Shown piece after piece: positions 1 through 12,473 of a DNA stretch of 64,000 nucleotides. Both the position numbers and the translations under genes were made by a program. The number at the start of each line of letters is the position of its first letter. Within the stretch, counting starts at the first letter, position 1. The notes beneath the pieces were generated by a model. The model was not told where the DNA came from, searched no databases, and was given only the letters and a program-made list of their open reading frames with translations. Source of the stretch: Zygnema cylindricum (taxonomy: Eukaryota; Streptophyta; Zygnematophyceae; Zygnematales; Zygnemataceae); the NCBI GenBank assembly GCA_037447655.1, contig JBBHKE010001956.1:93198-157197 (forward strand), given 5' to 3'.

Positions 1-39
1 GAGCAAAGAATTTGTGTACAATATTGATGGCCATTGTAC

Positions 40-945
40 CTGAAGGCTTTGTGAATCCAACTTCTTTATCGCAACCTCCATCGACTGCTGACGTGATGCT
101 TGAGATCCACCTTTGAAGTCCGTCTTAACTTGTGGTGAAATTGATTTCACGACTCCTTTGTATACTGTTCCGAAGCCCCCTATCCCCAGAATCAAATCTT
201 CTGAAAAGTTGTTTGTCGCGTTTCTCAGTTCATTATACGAAAAACTTCGAACCGATGTTTGTTTGTTGGCATTCCTTTTGTAAAGTTCCGCAGCCAGGCA
301 ACCTTCTGGTGGTGTCAGTAATCCTGTCCTCTGACTCTCGCCACGTGGCAGATGGGGCTCCTGAGAACACTCCGTCTGAGGAGGAGACCACCGGTTCTGA
401 CGCGCACTACAGCCGTTTTTCTTCTGAACACTCTGAGGCCGAGGCCGACTAAGACTCTGTTTGAGCTTCAAAGACTTCGGCTGATTATTATCTCCTGCTT
501 GCAAATCTTCTCGTATGGTCTGACCTTGACCTTGTTTGCTGCTTTGAGTTAGCCGTGACGTCACTCCTGAGGCCGAGAGAGAAGGTGACGGCTTGTCGTA
601 TTCTTGAGACGGCTTAGGGAGAGGGAGGGGATGGAGAGGCTGTCCTTTGGCGTCGTCTGACATCATTGAGCCTCTTGAGCTCGTTTGAGAGAGATGATAA
701 GGGGAGGGAAACTCCTCCGAGGCATTCCTGCTCCAGCTAGATTCTGAAGAGCGTCGATGGTGAGTTCGGAAAGGTAAGTGAGGAATGGATTCAAGCAAGC
801 CACGTGTCTGACACTTGGTGTTACTACTCTTCACTGAATATCTCAACTCAGGATCCGGTGCTTCGCCGTGGCAGTGGTCTTCTGGGAGAGCGGGACTGCT
901 GGAGTGCTTCACGCTCTTGGAAGAACGGAAGCAGAGCCAGCCCAT
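40..945 (-). CDS. Receptor-like cytoplasmic kinase, first exon (gene continues past the left edge)
   Basis: The minus-strand frame from the ATG at 945 stays open for 302 codons to position 40, where CAG|GT forms a splice donor in phase 0. An in-frame TGA at 1074-1072 makes this the first possible Met. The protein starts MGWLCF, a candidate N-myristoylation site, followed by about 220 residues rich in Ser, Pro and Gln that look disordered. From residue 235 comes the entry typical of plant RLK/RLCK kinase domains (FSYNELRNATNNFSED), a glycine-rich loop (GIGGFGTVYKG, residues 254-264) and the ATP-binding lysine in VAIKK (Lys294). The roughly 25-residue insert between loop and lysine, and the intron just after it, resemble RLCK subfamily VII. 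No signal peptide or membrane segment is visible, so a cytoplasmic, membrane-anchored kinase downstream of a receptor is inferred. The catalytic loop lies outside the window, so activity cannot be judged. Confidence 0.85.
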
Positions 946-3144
946 GAGAGAAAGGCAGTGGAAAGGTTTTTCCAATGACAGAAGAATTGCTCGGCAACTT
1001 GGAGAGCGAGAAGTTACATCGGTAGTGCGAACGACTGGAAGGCTGCGCAGCCTTTGATTCGGTTTGGGAACTCAACGCCAACAAAGCTTTGATCAGCCGT
1101 CGTTGCACAGAAGAAAGAGACAGAATCGGTACAATCTGCATTGGAAATAGCCTTCATGGAATTTTAGTACGCACGGAAAATATAACAGTCCACACTAGAT
1201 AACGTGTATTTGCGTGGGCGGTTCTCGTCCGCCACTTTTAGGGTTGCTGTTTTACGTGTGGCGGACCTACAACACTAGATTGTTCAATCTCAACGATCGA
1301 TACAATTTTCTCAACACTACAGTAGATATTGCACGTGCTGGAAAATATTGAATGTATAAATTAGTGTGGAACAGACATAGGAAGGTGGGTCAGTGAAACA
1401 ACAATGGTGCCGCGCTACGCGCCAGGCCGCTACAGGGTCTTCCAGGCGAGCGCTGAATAACTGCTCGACGGTTGGGGCTTTCTCGGCTGAGGGCGACCCC
1501 AAGCACCGGCGTACAGAAACCCCTTCAGGAAAAAGATCCTTCAAGCGCCTCCAGATTTTGCCGATGTGATCCTGACCGTCCGAACCTTTCATCTGGTTGG
1601 GACACTGGCCCAGACCTAGGTTTGGCTTGGAACATTCGGCTGTTTCATACGAGATTAACAAAATTGACATGATTAATGTGCAATGGCCTTTTATGTAGTG
1701 CTTTATATCGTAGCGTCCGAGGTGACGAAATATCTCGTCTGATACTCATTCAATTGCGCATCATAGTTTTCTGTCAACGTTGAGCAACATAACGCATCGT
1801 GTATCAAGGCAAATCCTACATGATTTTTCTGCCGTACAAAAATTAATAAAAAAATAAAAATAGTGAAAGTAACAAGACCAAGTCACTTGCACTGGCATAA
1901 TGATCGCTTCAGATAAGTACTCGAGAGTACAAAAAACCTCAAAACGTTTTTGTTGACTGCGTGTCAAAAGTCAGAGTACGATGAGGGTACGTCCCCATGT
2001 AGACTGTAGAGAAGATTCTCCGTACTACTTCGAAGAGCGTCCCTATGTGCGAAAATGATATCGGAACTTTTAAATGTGACGGTTGTAGATGTAGGTACAA
2101 TATGTGACGATTGAAGCCGACTACGAAACTTCCGACGAATAGTGACGTCAAAAAAAACAGCGACAGTGGTAGACGTCTAGATTTTTGTGAAATCGTAGAT
2201 GTTTAGGGTTTGGTGACATTGTGACGTCATGCTCACTTGTGACAACGTCGACGTCACTGATTCATTAACTTTCCGCCATGGTTTTCCGATTTCGTTTTTT
2301 TTACTTTTCTCACTCGATTTGCCATTAAAAAAAAACCTAAAAATTGTTAAAAATAATATTTTTAAAATATCTTTCATTTTATACCAACATTGTCGTGTCT
2401 CATTCTAAATAGTGTGAGATAAAAGCGATAGTGTGAGAGGAAGAGGGGAGAGGCGACGACGGCGCAAAACTTTGCAAAGTACCCCATGAATGAAAGTGGA
2501 GGTCCAAGACCCCTGCAATTCCTTTTCCGTACATGCGCGTGACGAACACAAAGAAAAAAAGAGAGGACTCTCCCTCGTCCTAAAATTTTCCCACTCTTGT
2601 AGCGCGTGCGTGGGTCATTTTATTCGTTGTTTGGGCGGTACTTCAACTAGAATCACCCCCTCGAAGTGATTTTGGATGAAGTTTTTTTTGGGCTGGATTC
2701 TCTTGCCCGGGGGTCGAAAATAAGAAAACGCCAAATTGCGTTCACATGACGACAAACACGCCGTACATCCAAAGTATGAATTGACGTTTACTCTACTTTG
2801 GTAAAAAATATTTTCTCGTACGGCTAAAGTTTTTGTCAAAGTTCCTTGAAGTTTAGGGCAAAAAGACAGAGAAAAGTAGACACTTTAATATATGGGGACG
2901 TACCCTGGTTCTTTAAATTACAAATTAGGTTCGTTACAAGTTTCACCCGTGTGTGGGAGACGCGTCCAGTTCCTCGTCCCACATTCCAACACAACCTCCT
3001 TAGGGCGAAAATTGCAAGATTCAGCGCACCGTGAATCGCTATTAGCGTTAAGAAATTATTAGTGTGAAAAAGCAAGTAGTGTTATTAATTCTAATTTGGG
3101 TTCAAGGCATTTACTCTAACTTATCTATAACTCTGATTTGGGTA
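946..3144. other. Spacer upstream of the RLCK gene
   Basis: No convincing gene is visible. The first few hundred bases presumably hold the kinase 5' UTR and promoter, but I see no element I could place with confidence. From about 1680 the sequence becomes AT-rich. Around 3009-3075 there is a degenerate mariner-like terminal repeat (compare 63342-63540), whose right side is interrupted by the hAT-like insertion that starts at 3153. Confidence 0.4.
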
Positions 3145-3152
3145 TATTTTCC

Positions 3153-3900
3153 TAGTGTTGTGTATCCGTAAAATATTTATCGCGATAACACCGATACTGA
3201 TAATTATCGGTTATCGAATGGTCAGAGGTCTCGATATGACGATCCAAGACCAACAAATTCCATATCGGCGATAACTTAAAAAAAGATAGAATGCATACAA
3301 TAGTACTTTTTAATATACTGTATTATAGTACTTACTTTATATTGGGTGGTATGCCACGTGTAAGAATCTGTTTCGTAAGCTATTTAACTGAACTATATTA
3401 CGGCCAGCGCGGCACATAAACGTTAACAAAATTTGAAATTAAAAAAAATAGGTTATAGTTTTAAAACTACAGTATAGTACCGAAACGACAAAATTAAGTT
3501 ACATTGTAATTTTTTAATGTCAAACTTTTAAAAAAACCAGACAAACAGACGACAGTCAAACAACCGCCATTAACTGCCATTTATAAAAACTTAACAGTCA
3601 AAAGGACATTTTGGAAGGGTATGGGAGCATGGAACCCAACTAAAACCCATTTAAATTATAGATAATGAAGCAAATATCGTGATTTTTTACCGATCGGGGG
3701 CAAGGGAGTTTGCGTCGCGTCAGGGGAATAACCCGTACAGTTAAGTGTACATGTCGTATATTAACCTGTACAGTTTGTACAGCTATCGCCGATACTTATC
3801 GATATCGGTGTTATCGGTTAATTATCGGCGATAGCACCAATAGCGATATATCGTACCAATAAATCGGTTATCGGCAAATCCTTATCGATACACAATACTA
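3153..3900. mobile_element. Non-autonomous hAT-like transposon, 748 bp
   Basis: The element begins TAGTGTTGTGTATC and ends GATACACAATACTA, inverted repeats that match at 13 of 14 positions and agree with the YARNG start of hAT elements. It is flanked by 8-bp direct repeats, TATTTTCC (3145-3152) and CATTTTCC (3901-3908), which differ at one base. Both subterminal regions are packed with short TATCGGTTATCG-like motifs in both orientations, typical of hAT transposase-binding subterminal repeats. There is no transposase reading frame inside, so it would depend on an enzyme made elsewhere. Confidence 0.8.
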
Positions 3901-4318
3901 CATTTTCCCCATAATGTAGCCGCCTTAGCGCGTGTTCACATAGACGACGTTTGAACACGTGAAAACACGTTCGCATGATTTTCCACCGTTTTTATCACTG
4001 GGAATCAAATTTGTGTGCGATTTTTCGTGTTGACGCCGCGGGTCGACGCTATTATGTGATACACTTTTTGTACGATTGTACGAACTACTGAGCAGTTTTA
4101 GTACGGACTGATGCATTTTGTACACTACACTATTTTAAAAATGTCCAAATTACAATTATTAACGCTAATTCGACAGTACCTATATTAGCGTTAAAAAAAG
4201 TTATTAACTCTATTTTAGGTTCGAGGGTCAAAACTTGGGGGCACCGAATTAGCGTTATTAACGTTAATAGCGATTAAATGTGTATAGTACTGTACAGTGA
4301 ATCTAACATTCCACCAAC

Positions 4319-5491
4319 TAGTGTTGTGTATCGAGGACCACTTGCCTATATTCTATATGTACCTAATTTGAGGTACCGGATAATCGATTTATCGCTTCGA
4401 TAAATCAATGAGCTAAATATTGTGATATTTTGATGGTATATTCGACCGATATGCTGATATTTTATATGGCGATATATTAAAGTCGGGTTTTTTGTTTTTT
4501 GTACTTATTCGTAGGTGTTTGTGCCCCAATACTAGCTACATATTGTCTTTTATGGTTTTCATAGTTAATTGTGCGTTTTTTTTTACATTATGCTTAAAAG
4601 ATATGTTTTCTAAAATAAAAGCTAAGTGCTATTGCAGTGGCCTGTCGTGCTACTGTAGTGGCCGGGCAGGTAGAAAACTGAAGTCTTTATATGCTTCAAC
4701 TAATGTGGACAGTTAAAAACAACATGTTTGTATCGCCGCTTACAAAAAACATAAAGTTGTAAATAATCCATGCATTTATTCCACTACCATAAAACTTAAC
4801 TTATAAATAGTTAAAATCATATTTTCGTATTATGACCGCTGAAACAAAAATCATTAAACTCACATCTGTGGTTTATAAATGGCTTTATATTTAGTATTGC
4901 AATAAAACATATTATTATTTATTATTTATTATTTATGTATTAGAATTTATTTAGTGTTACTTTATATTTAAATGCAATATAATGCCAATAACCAACATAA
5001 TCTAATATTTTTATATTATTACTTTATTAAATTCAGTAAACATCTTGGTAAGTCTTCTTCAATGCAGCAAATTGTCAAGTTAATCAAGAAAAAACGAACA
5101 GTTTGCAAAAAGAAAATGTTGACAAATCATCATTATCATTTGACGAACTTGGTGTGATTTTTTCGTTTAAAAAACTTAAGTTTTGTACGTAACTACGTAC
5201 TAATTATATAACGTACTATTTTTTTTGGGGGTTACATGTTGCGCCGTCTAAATTGAAGTTTCGTAACAAAATTAAAGTTATGCATGGCGCGTACCATATT
5301 ATTTATTTTTTTTCGATAAAAATACTCTATTACATAAAGTATTAGATTTCAACAGTTTTATATATTGTTAAATATATCGCGATATAATTTGTTGGTCCCA
5401 ATACAATATATCGAAACCTCTAACCATTCGATATTTGAAACACCAGAAATCGATTTTATCGTGATAAACTTTTACCCGATAGACAACATTA
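4319..5491. mobile_element. Non-autonomous hAT-like transposon, 1173 bp
   Basis: It has the same terminus as the element at 3153 (TAGTGTTGTGTATCG at the left, CGATAGACAACATTA at the right, two mismatches) and a perfect 8-bp target duplication, CCACCAAC, at 4311-4318 and 5492-5499. The ends carry TATCG-rich subterminal motifs. The interior is very AT-rich and unrelated to that of the 748-bp element. The short reading frames inside show no transposase similarity. Confidence 0.85.
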
Positions 5492-6227
5492 CCACCAACA
5501 AAACGTTTTGCTTTGTGGTTCTTGAGTGTCAACGTAGGAGAAGAAAACTCCATCACAAATATTGTGTCGAATATCGAGCTAATATCGTTACAGCGTGCTC
5601 AATACGTTTTTTAACGATGACTTTCAACATCTATTTATTAGAAAAGCGCATCGAATATTGCAAAGAGGTGAGTGCTACGTATAATATGATTTCCTTCCTC
5701 TCAAAAAATCCCATTACTCCAACCAATTTCAACCACACATTCCACACATTGGAAATTACACATTCACATTGAATTCACTCACATAAAGATCAACTTTTAA
5801 TTATAAGAAGCTTCAATCCACATGACATTCAGCTTGGTCTCTTGCCCTCTTGGCTCAACCCTTCCTTTAAAGTGTTTTCCACTGCCCTCCACTCTTAAAT
5901 AATTTTATCTCTAAACTACTAAAACACTAGTTAGTTAGTAAGTGATTTCCGTGCAAAAATGCTATTGCTCCAATTTGCTATTATTCGCTCACGACCCAGA
6001 TCAGTCAAAATTTCCACAAAATTTTCCAAAGGAAAAGATGCCTACTCTTATCTTAGACTTCACTATTCATCCATCATCGCCCTAGACTAGCCAGGCCAGA
6101 GTCCACGCTCTGTTGAACCCTACGTTGAACTGGGCCAATCATTGATGAGCTAGGACTCAGACTAACCAATGCAAAAACGTGCGAAATCACTCACTAACTA
6201 TGTAGCATACATAACCAATCGAACGCT

Positions 6228-6533
6228 ACTTTTCACTACATAACATTTACGTGCAAAAGTGCGCGCGAATCGAAACGCGACTTTCATGGATGTGCGTCAC
6301 CAATTTCACACGCAAACTACCTACGAAATTCCATAAAGTGAAACTAACGTTTCGTACTAAAAATTGTATGAGACGAACCATCGTGCGTACCAAACGAAAT
6401 ATTGATTCATTTGGTACTTTATAAATGTGCGCTTAAAATTCCGCGGCTAGTTTGACCCTTCAGCCAATAGAATGAACACCCATTCGTTATTTTGACCTTG
6501 CGCTGTCGCCTAAATACACCAATCGCTATATTT
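6228..6533. repeat. Dispersed repeat, copy A of about 305 bp
   Basis: This stretch and 7839-8146 align over their full length in the same orientation, from TACTTTTCACTA to CAATCGCTATA, with scattered substitutions and small indels. It does not code for protein. Its right end resembles the CACC..AATCGCTAT tip of the mariner-like MITEs in this window, so it may be part of a larger DNA transposon. The repeat boundaries come from where similarity stops; no target duplication was found. Confidence 0.6.
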
Positions 6534-7035
6534 TTTAAAATACAACTCTAAATCATGTCGTGCATGACAGTACAACCGTGAATGGCATGCATCACATCCC
6601 GCGTGGGTCGCCGGAAAAACACCAGAAAATGAATGACCATTACATATGTACAGTATTTGTGACCACAATCGGAGTACAAAGACTATATAACGCAAGAAAC
6701 AATAAATGAATCTGCCCGGAAAAACAAATTATTCCAAACACATGGACCTGGCAAGAAAATAAAAGACAAAGCAAGATCAGGTAAGTAAGGATGGAATTCA
6801 TATTTGCGACAGTAGCCACTAGGCCCTGAAGTCATCAATATTCCCTACAGGAGTCCAATCAGCTGGTAAGAACCCTTCCTTAGCCGGATGAAAGAGCCGA
6901 GATAACCGGTATTTCTCGAAGGCCAGACAAGGTGAGTACTAGCCCGTACGCTCAGCGTCCAAACAGCAAGAAAACACCAACTCCACAGACACAATTCACA
7001 AATCACAGCAAGTAGAAGACAGTCTGGAGGGAAAC

Positions 7036-7570
7036 TGAAATTCTGTGGTCTCCATTGACCCACAGAATGAGCAGCCTATGTAAAGCCTCTAGGATAATAT
7101 TTGCCCCTTCTAATTTCCCGCTGAATAAGCGCCACCCAGGCACACAAATATTCTGACCACTCTCACCCTTGTGAGGACAAGACTCCCCTGAGTCAAACGC
7201 AAAAAGAATCACTGAATTTGCTCACCGGAGCAGTAAGTTATGGCTGGTCAAAGACGACCTTTATAGTTACAAGCTCTCTTAGAGAGAGAGGTACCTAAAT
7301 ATTACTAAGTCTCGGTCTGCCTACTCACGACTACCTACTATTAAACCCTAGTCCAATAGGAACACTATAAAGTACAAGAAGGTACAATGGGCGATGTACT
7401 TATTGTACAACTATTGTACGACAAGGTCTACAAGGTGACACCTGTCATATCGGAAGCCATGGTTCCTCCTCCCATCTTCTCCGGTATCAAATAATGTGGC
7501 GCCACGTGGCACCGCGTGACGCTATATCTGTATGCCGCCGAAAAGCTTGGGATTAAATCGGGCTGTCAAA
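7036..7570. mobile_element. Copia family 2 LTR fragment
   Basis: From TGAAATTCTGTGGTC onward the sequence aligns with the U5 side of the LTR at 50563-50905 and with the solo LTR at 9242, including the shared block GCCTCTAGGATAA and the later GTAC-rich part. Similarity fades near 7570, where MITE-like sequence begins, so the rest of the LTR is missing. No primer-binding site lies next to the TG end and no target duplication could be assigned. Confidence 0.6.
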
Positions 7571-7838
7571 TATCACGTTCGCACATATTCGTCTAGCAAC
7601 CACGTTTCGACTTTGTGAACGTGCGATTTGTGTACGATCTGTCAATTTTTGTTCAAGTACCTATATTAGTGTTAGCATGTATGGGACCGACATTTTTTTT
7701 TTCAAAGACCGAACTTAGCATTAGTAAATAATTAGAGTGTATGTTTTTTTTTTAATTTTCAAATTCCTAACTAGCGTAAATCACTGTAATTATTCCTAAT
7801 CGCTAAAAAAACACGTACGCTAATAGCAATTGACGGTG

Positions 7839-8146
7839 TACTTTTCACTATGTAACATTTACGTGCAAAGTGAGCGCAAATCGAAACGTGACTTTTCATG
7901 GACGTGCGTCACAAACTTCACACACAAAACAACCTACGAAATTCCATAAAGTGAAACTGGCGTTTTGTACTAAAAATTGTACGAGACGAACCATTGTGCG
8001 TACCAAACAAATTATTGATTCATTTAGTACTTTATAAATGTGCGCTTGAAATTCCGCGGCTAGTTTGACCCTTAACCCAATAGGTTGAACACCCATTCGT
8101 TATTTTGACCTCGCGTTGACGCTTAAATACAACAATCGCTATATTA
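7839..8146. repeat. Dispersed repeat, copy B of about 305 bp
   Basis: Second copy of the repeat at 6228-6533, same orientation. It directly follows the degenerate right end of a mariner-like MITE (the stretch reading CTAATAGCAATTGACGGTG just before 7839), so the two may have moved or been copied together. Confidence 0.6.
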
Positions 8147-8234
8147 CAGTATATAAATAAGAGAATTGTGTTCGCCTTTCTGGAAACACTTTAGATAAAC
8201 GTTTTGTCTGTCCCGATTTTGTTATGTCCATCCG

Positions 8235-8650
8235 CAGTACGAACGGCCATACCGCGGGCACAATGTAGCTTTGCCGCCCGTCGCGGTAAAGACCATTGTA
8301 CCGCTGGCATAATTCCACGCAGTCGTTCGCCCGCTGGCATAACTCTACGCTGCCACCCGCTGGCGTGATTCTACGCTGCAACTCGTTGGCGTAATTCTAC
8401 TTTGCCGCTCTCTGGCGTAATTCTACGTTGCCGCCCGCTGGCGTAATTCTACGCTGCCGCTCGGTGGCGTAATTCTACGTTGTCGCCCGCTGGTGTAATT
8501 CTACGCTGCCGCTAGGTGGCATAATTCTACGCCGCCGCCCGTCAACAGTACATACCGCCGTACCTGGCACAATGGAACCTTGTCGTGCGACCGTTTGTAA
8601 TACGGATCGTCGTACCGCTGGCATAATGCAACGTTGCCGCCCGCCACTAT
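8235..8650. repeat. GC-rich minisatellite, about 26-bp unit
   Basis: About a dozen variable copies of a unit whose core is TGGCGTAATTCTACGCTG plus GCCGCCCG stand head to tail. The array is much richer in GC than its surroundings. Outer copies are more diverged than the central ones. A related array continues at 10286-10460. No coding potential is seen. Confidence 0.75.
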
Positions 8651-9241
8651 CTACAAACAACCACCGGCAGTACCGTAAAATAAATCTACGAACAATCTAC
8701 GAACGACTACCGACGATACCATAAAAAAAAAACCTTTTCTTTTTGCACATATGTAGAATTTAGGAAAACAACATAAAATTAGTATGTTTATTTGACCTGA
8801 AAAGTAATTGGCTGAACAGTATAACTTTTGTCTGGCTTTACTTTGGAACGACCCTATCATCCCGGCTCGACTAACGCCTCAACCTTTAGGTGTTCAAAGA
8901 GAATATTACCAAGGTAAGTTTATTTGTATATTGATGTATGCTGTAGAGCTGTAACTACAAAAAAACGATTTTTTGCGATTGAAAGTAGGTGCAGTTCATG
9001 AATTGTTGATGTGAGTTTCTGAAAAAATGAATTTCATGTTTCCAAGTGGGGTTTGTTGATGAAAATGGTGCAAAATGCGTAGATATGAGTAACGTTTTTT
9101 AATTCACTCAACGTATGACAAATCACTTTTGTCGTTTAAAATATTTTAAATTATAAACTTTCAATCTCCTTTCTGGAAACCTTTTTATGAGCGGTGTGTT
9201 TGTCTTGGTTTTTTTTCTGTCCATCCGCAATATGGACGACC

Positions 9242-10285
9242 TGCAATTATGAGACCTTCATATGTCCTTAGAATAGGCAGCTCAAACGAAGCCTCTAGGA
9301 TAACCCTGACCCATTTTTTATTTCAACAAGAATAATTGCCACCCTGACAGACAAAAACTGACCACTTTCACCCTATGAAGGCAAGACTCCCCTGAGTTTA
9401 TAGGAAAAAGAAACTATGAATTTGCTCCTCGGGCAGTAAGTTATGCTTGGTCAAAGTTGACCTTTTGTCAGAAGCTCTCTCGGAGAGAGGCAGCTGCCTA
9501 CTGAATTTTTAAAAGTCCCATCTCTCTCTAAAACTCTATCTACTCACGTACGGCACCAATCGCAATACTGTGTCGTACAAAAAGGTACAGGTGTCGTGTA
9601 CTTTATGTACGACCATTGTACGTGATGGCCATTTTGCGGACATGTGTCACATTCGGATTTGTTTCATATTCTCCGGAGATTTGGCCATCTAGTGATATCA
9701 TGCCACGTGGTTTTTGAAGCGTTTTCGACCATTAGCCGCCAAAGCGCGCATTCCGCGATCTCGACGCTTACCTAGACCGTCCCATTTCAACCGATTTTCA
9801 ATCTTAACCGTTATAAATAATTGCGCGGTATTTGTTTCACATTTGAAACAAATGCGTGATATCCATTTCGAGATATTTTGTAACCCGTACAATACAAACT
9901 GTATCTACGTCTTAATATTATGTTTAAATGAATTAGTCTAAATGTTAACATTTATATATTTGTCAAACCCTGTAGCATTTAGCACTGGTCCTAGACAAAT
10001 AGGATAAAGCTACCGACTAGCGGAAAATTTGACGGACGGCAGGTACCATGATCAAATCTTGGGTCCGCCAAGTTCATTTTTAGTAACCCTACCAAACTAC
10101 TGCTTGTCTTCCTCTACATAGCATAGGCACCTATGGCTCTAGCTCCATCTCCAACTTTTAGTGACTGCGACAAGTGTGGGAGTTGAAAAGAGGAGTTAGA
10201 GGTAGACCGCCTATGCTTCTTTTCTGCATTTTATATTTTACAAGTTTAAACCTAGAAAATACTAAAAGAACCTTTAATTTCTACA
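9242..10285. mobile_element. Solo LTR of Copia family 2, 1044 bp
   Basis: The unit begins TGCAATTATGAGACC and ends TTAATTTCTACA (TG...CA) and is flanked by a perfect 5-bp target duplication, CGACC, at 9237-9241 and 10286-10290. Its left part matches the LTR piece at 50563-50905, and its right part matches the piece at about 45655-46217, the two broken LTRs of the minus-strand family 2 Copia. Orientation follows that element, with the U3 start at 10285. No internal sequence remains, so it arose by recombination between the two LTRs of a once complete insertion. Confidence 0.85.
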
Positions 10286-10460
10286 CGACCTTATCGTTGG
10301 CACAATCTAACGTTGCCGCCTGTCTAAGGTATAGACCGCCGTACCGGTGGCACAACATAACGTTGCCGTGCGTTAGCGATACAGACAGTCATGTCGTTGG
10401 CACAATCTAACGTTGCCGCAACCGCCGTACCGCTGGCATAATCTATCGTTGCCGTCACTC
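10286..10460. repeat. Minisatellite copies on the far side of the solo LTR
   Basis: Degenerate copies with the core TTGGCACAATCTAACGTTGCCGCC are related to the array at 8235-8650. The sequence just left of the LTR (TGTCCATCCGCAATATGGAC) is also found at the left end of that array, so the LTR landed inside a second copy of the same repeat region. Confidence 0.6.
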
Positions 10461-10752
10461 TACGAACTACTATAGGAAAAGGTACGTGACCATCTAGGGA
10501 AAAGGTATGGGTGCTCGTTTTTTGTAACGTGCATGAAAAACGGGCATGATAAACTGGAGAGGGTACATGCCCGTGTAACGAGCGTTGATTTACTTGTCTT
10601 TTAAAATACAACTCTAAATCGTGCGATTATTTCGCGGACGTCTACCAATTTCATTACTCTATATTCATAACACCTAAATACCCATTTACGAACAAGTTTG
10701 ATCCATTACTACTGTTACAATACACTACTTGTATTGTTTCTTGTATTGCTTG

Positions 10753-11191
10753 TATTGTTGTATATCCGGTTAAAACTGATCACGATAAAACTGATATCGA
10801 TAGTTATCGGTTATCAAACAGTGAGGGGTCCCGGTATTTCGCTCCCAAACCAACAATCTTTTTATCGTTGATAAGTGTAACTAATAATATATTTTGAAAC
10901 ATACTACTTTATAATATACTGTATTAACTTGTATACATTGTATAGTGTGGAGCTCCATATATGAGAATCCATTTGTTATTTTCGTACAAAACAACACAAA
11001 TGTACGGTCTGAAGCGTACAGTTATCACTAAAATTATCGAGTCCGATAATGATTGGTAATTTATAGCGATATATCGGTTTTTTACCACAATAACTTGGTT
11101 ATCGATATAAAGGACCAATATACCATTTATCGATCGGTAATAAAAAGGTACATATCGGTTATTGCCAAATGGCTACCGATACCTAACATTG
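10753..11191. mobile_element. Non-autonomous hAT-like transposon, 439 bp
   Basis: The ends TATTGTTGTATATCCG and CGATACCTAACATTG are diverged versions of the termini at 3153 and 4319. The flanks carry a perfect 8-bp target duplication, ATTGCTTG, at 10745-10752 and 11192-11199. Subterminal TATCGGTTATC motifs are present on both sides. It has no coding capacity. Confidence 0.75.
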
Positions 11192-12473
11192 ATTGCTTGG
11201 CATGAGATTCTAAATAACTACAATATTGATAATATTTACTCATTACATATCGCATGGCTCAACAATTCATATAACAACATTAAATCTTAAGCAATTCAAT
11301 CATGATTAACGCGAGACATTCATATTATGTAAGACAGTTGTGTTACACATCATTAACACTTTTATTGCAGTGACACAATGCGAAACTTATGTGTAACAAA
11401 TACAACATTTATGTTTGCTTACCGATTGGTGCGTACAATTGAGTATAGTTTTTTTTTATGGCTTTGACTTTACTATTATTTTTTAGCTAATTAACACAAA
11501 ACCTTTTAAAATATTACTTTATAAAAAATCCATTGTAAAATTTTATTTTATACCAGTTTAAAGGAATTCTTGATGGTTACAAATTACAATTTTAAAGTAA
11601 AAAAAATTGCGAAATTTATGCGATCGTAAAAACTTAAATTTCAACTTTAGCAAATGACTTTCAATAGCTGCTGAGCACCATCCCATGCTTAAAACCGATA
11701 TAGTTTGAAGGGGATAAGAGGGTTGTTGCAGTTTGTCGATTTTACGTATATATTTGTTTCAGTTTAAGGACATTTAACTACACAAATCTAACAACTAAAA
11801 TTGAAGTATATGTAAACGAGTTTATCACACGTGACAGGGTATCATTTGATCCACTAAATTGACAATTGTCTTAATGATGTATACAATACGTCTTTTTGTT
11901 CGTGCGTGGTAAATACGATTAGTATATGGGACAAGAAAGGGGTGATTTGCTGATTTATTATATCTATATAAAACATATGTACTTTCAATTTTGACTTCAA
12001 GACCATATGTTTTTGTGAAGATATGAATAAAGTTTGAGGTACACGACCAAAAGTGTCTTAGACATTGTACTGTCTTTGAGATTTTGGAGAGTTTTTATGT
12101 GACTCGGCCTGTTTTTTTTTTTTTTCTTTTGCACAATTTGTGTGGTACTACAAGTATATTTAAGAAAACATTTATCTTTATTGGACAATTTCATGTTCAT
12201 TTAAACCTCACAACAAAATAGCGTACTAATATAGTAACGATTTACAAATTAGGTCATTGAAACTCAAATATGATAAGAAGTTTTAATGTTTTGCAACGTT
12301 TTTTTGTTTTCAGTTTATTTATCAACCGGTGTAACCTTTTGAGGCGTTCTGTTTGGTCGAATTAGACGGTTTAGCAAGATTCGAAATTTGTAAAAGCCGG
12401 TTTAAAACCGTTAAAGTTCGTTCGCACCACAATGAAGGCGAACTGAATGGAACGGATCTGCGCCGATACAGTA
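11192..12473. other. AT-rich spacer
   Basis: No gene, RNA or recognisable repeat is seen here. The reading frames are short and biased toward the residues expected from AT-rich random sequence. Confidence 0.4.

Noticed and set aside
132-452. 106-codon plus-strand frame at the left edge
   Set aside because: It is the complement of the receptor-like kinase exon, whose glycine loop and lysine are unmistakable.
8235-8650. CRISPR-like spacing of repeats
   Set aside because: Units are contiguous and variable without unique spacers, in a eukaryotic genome; it is a minisatellite.
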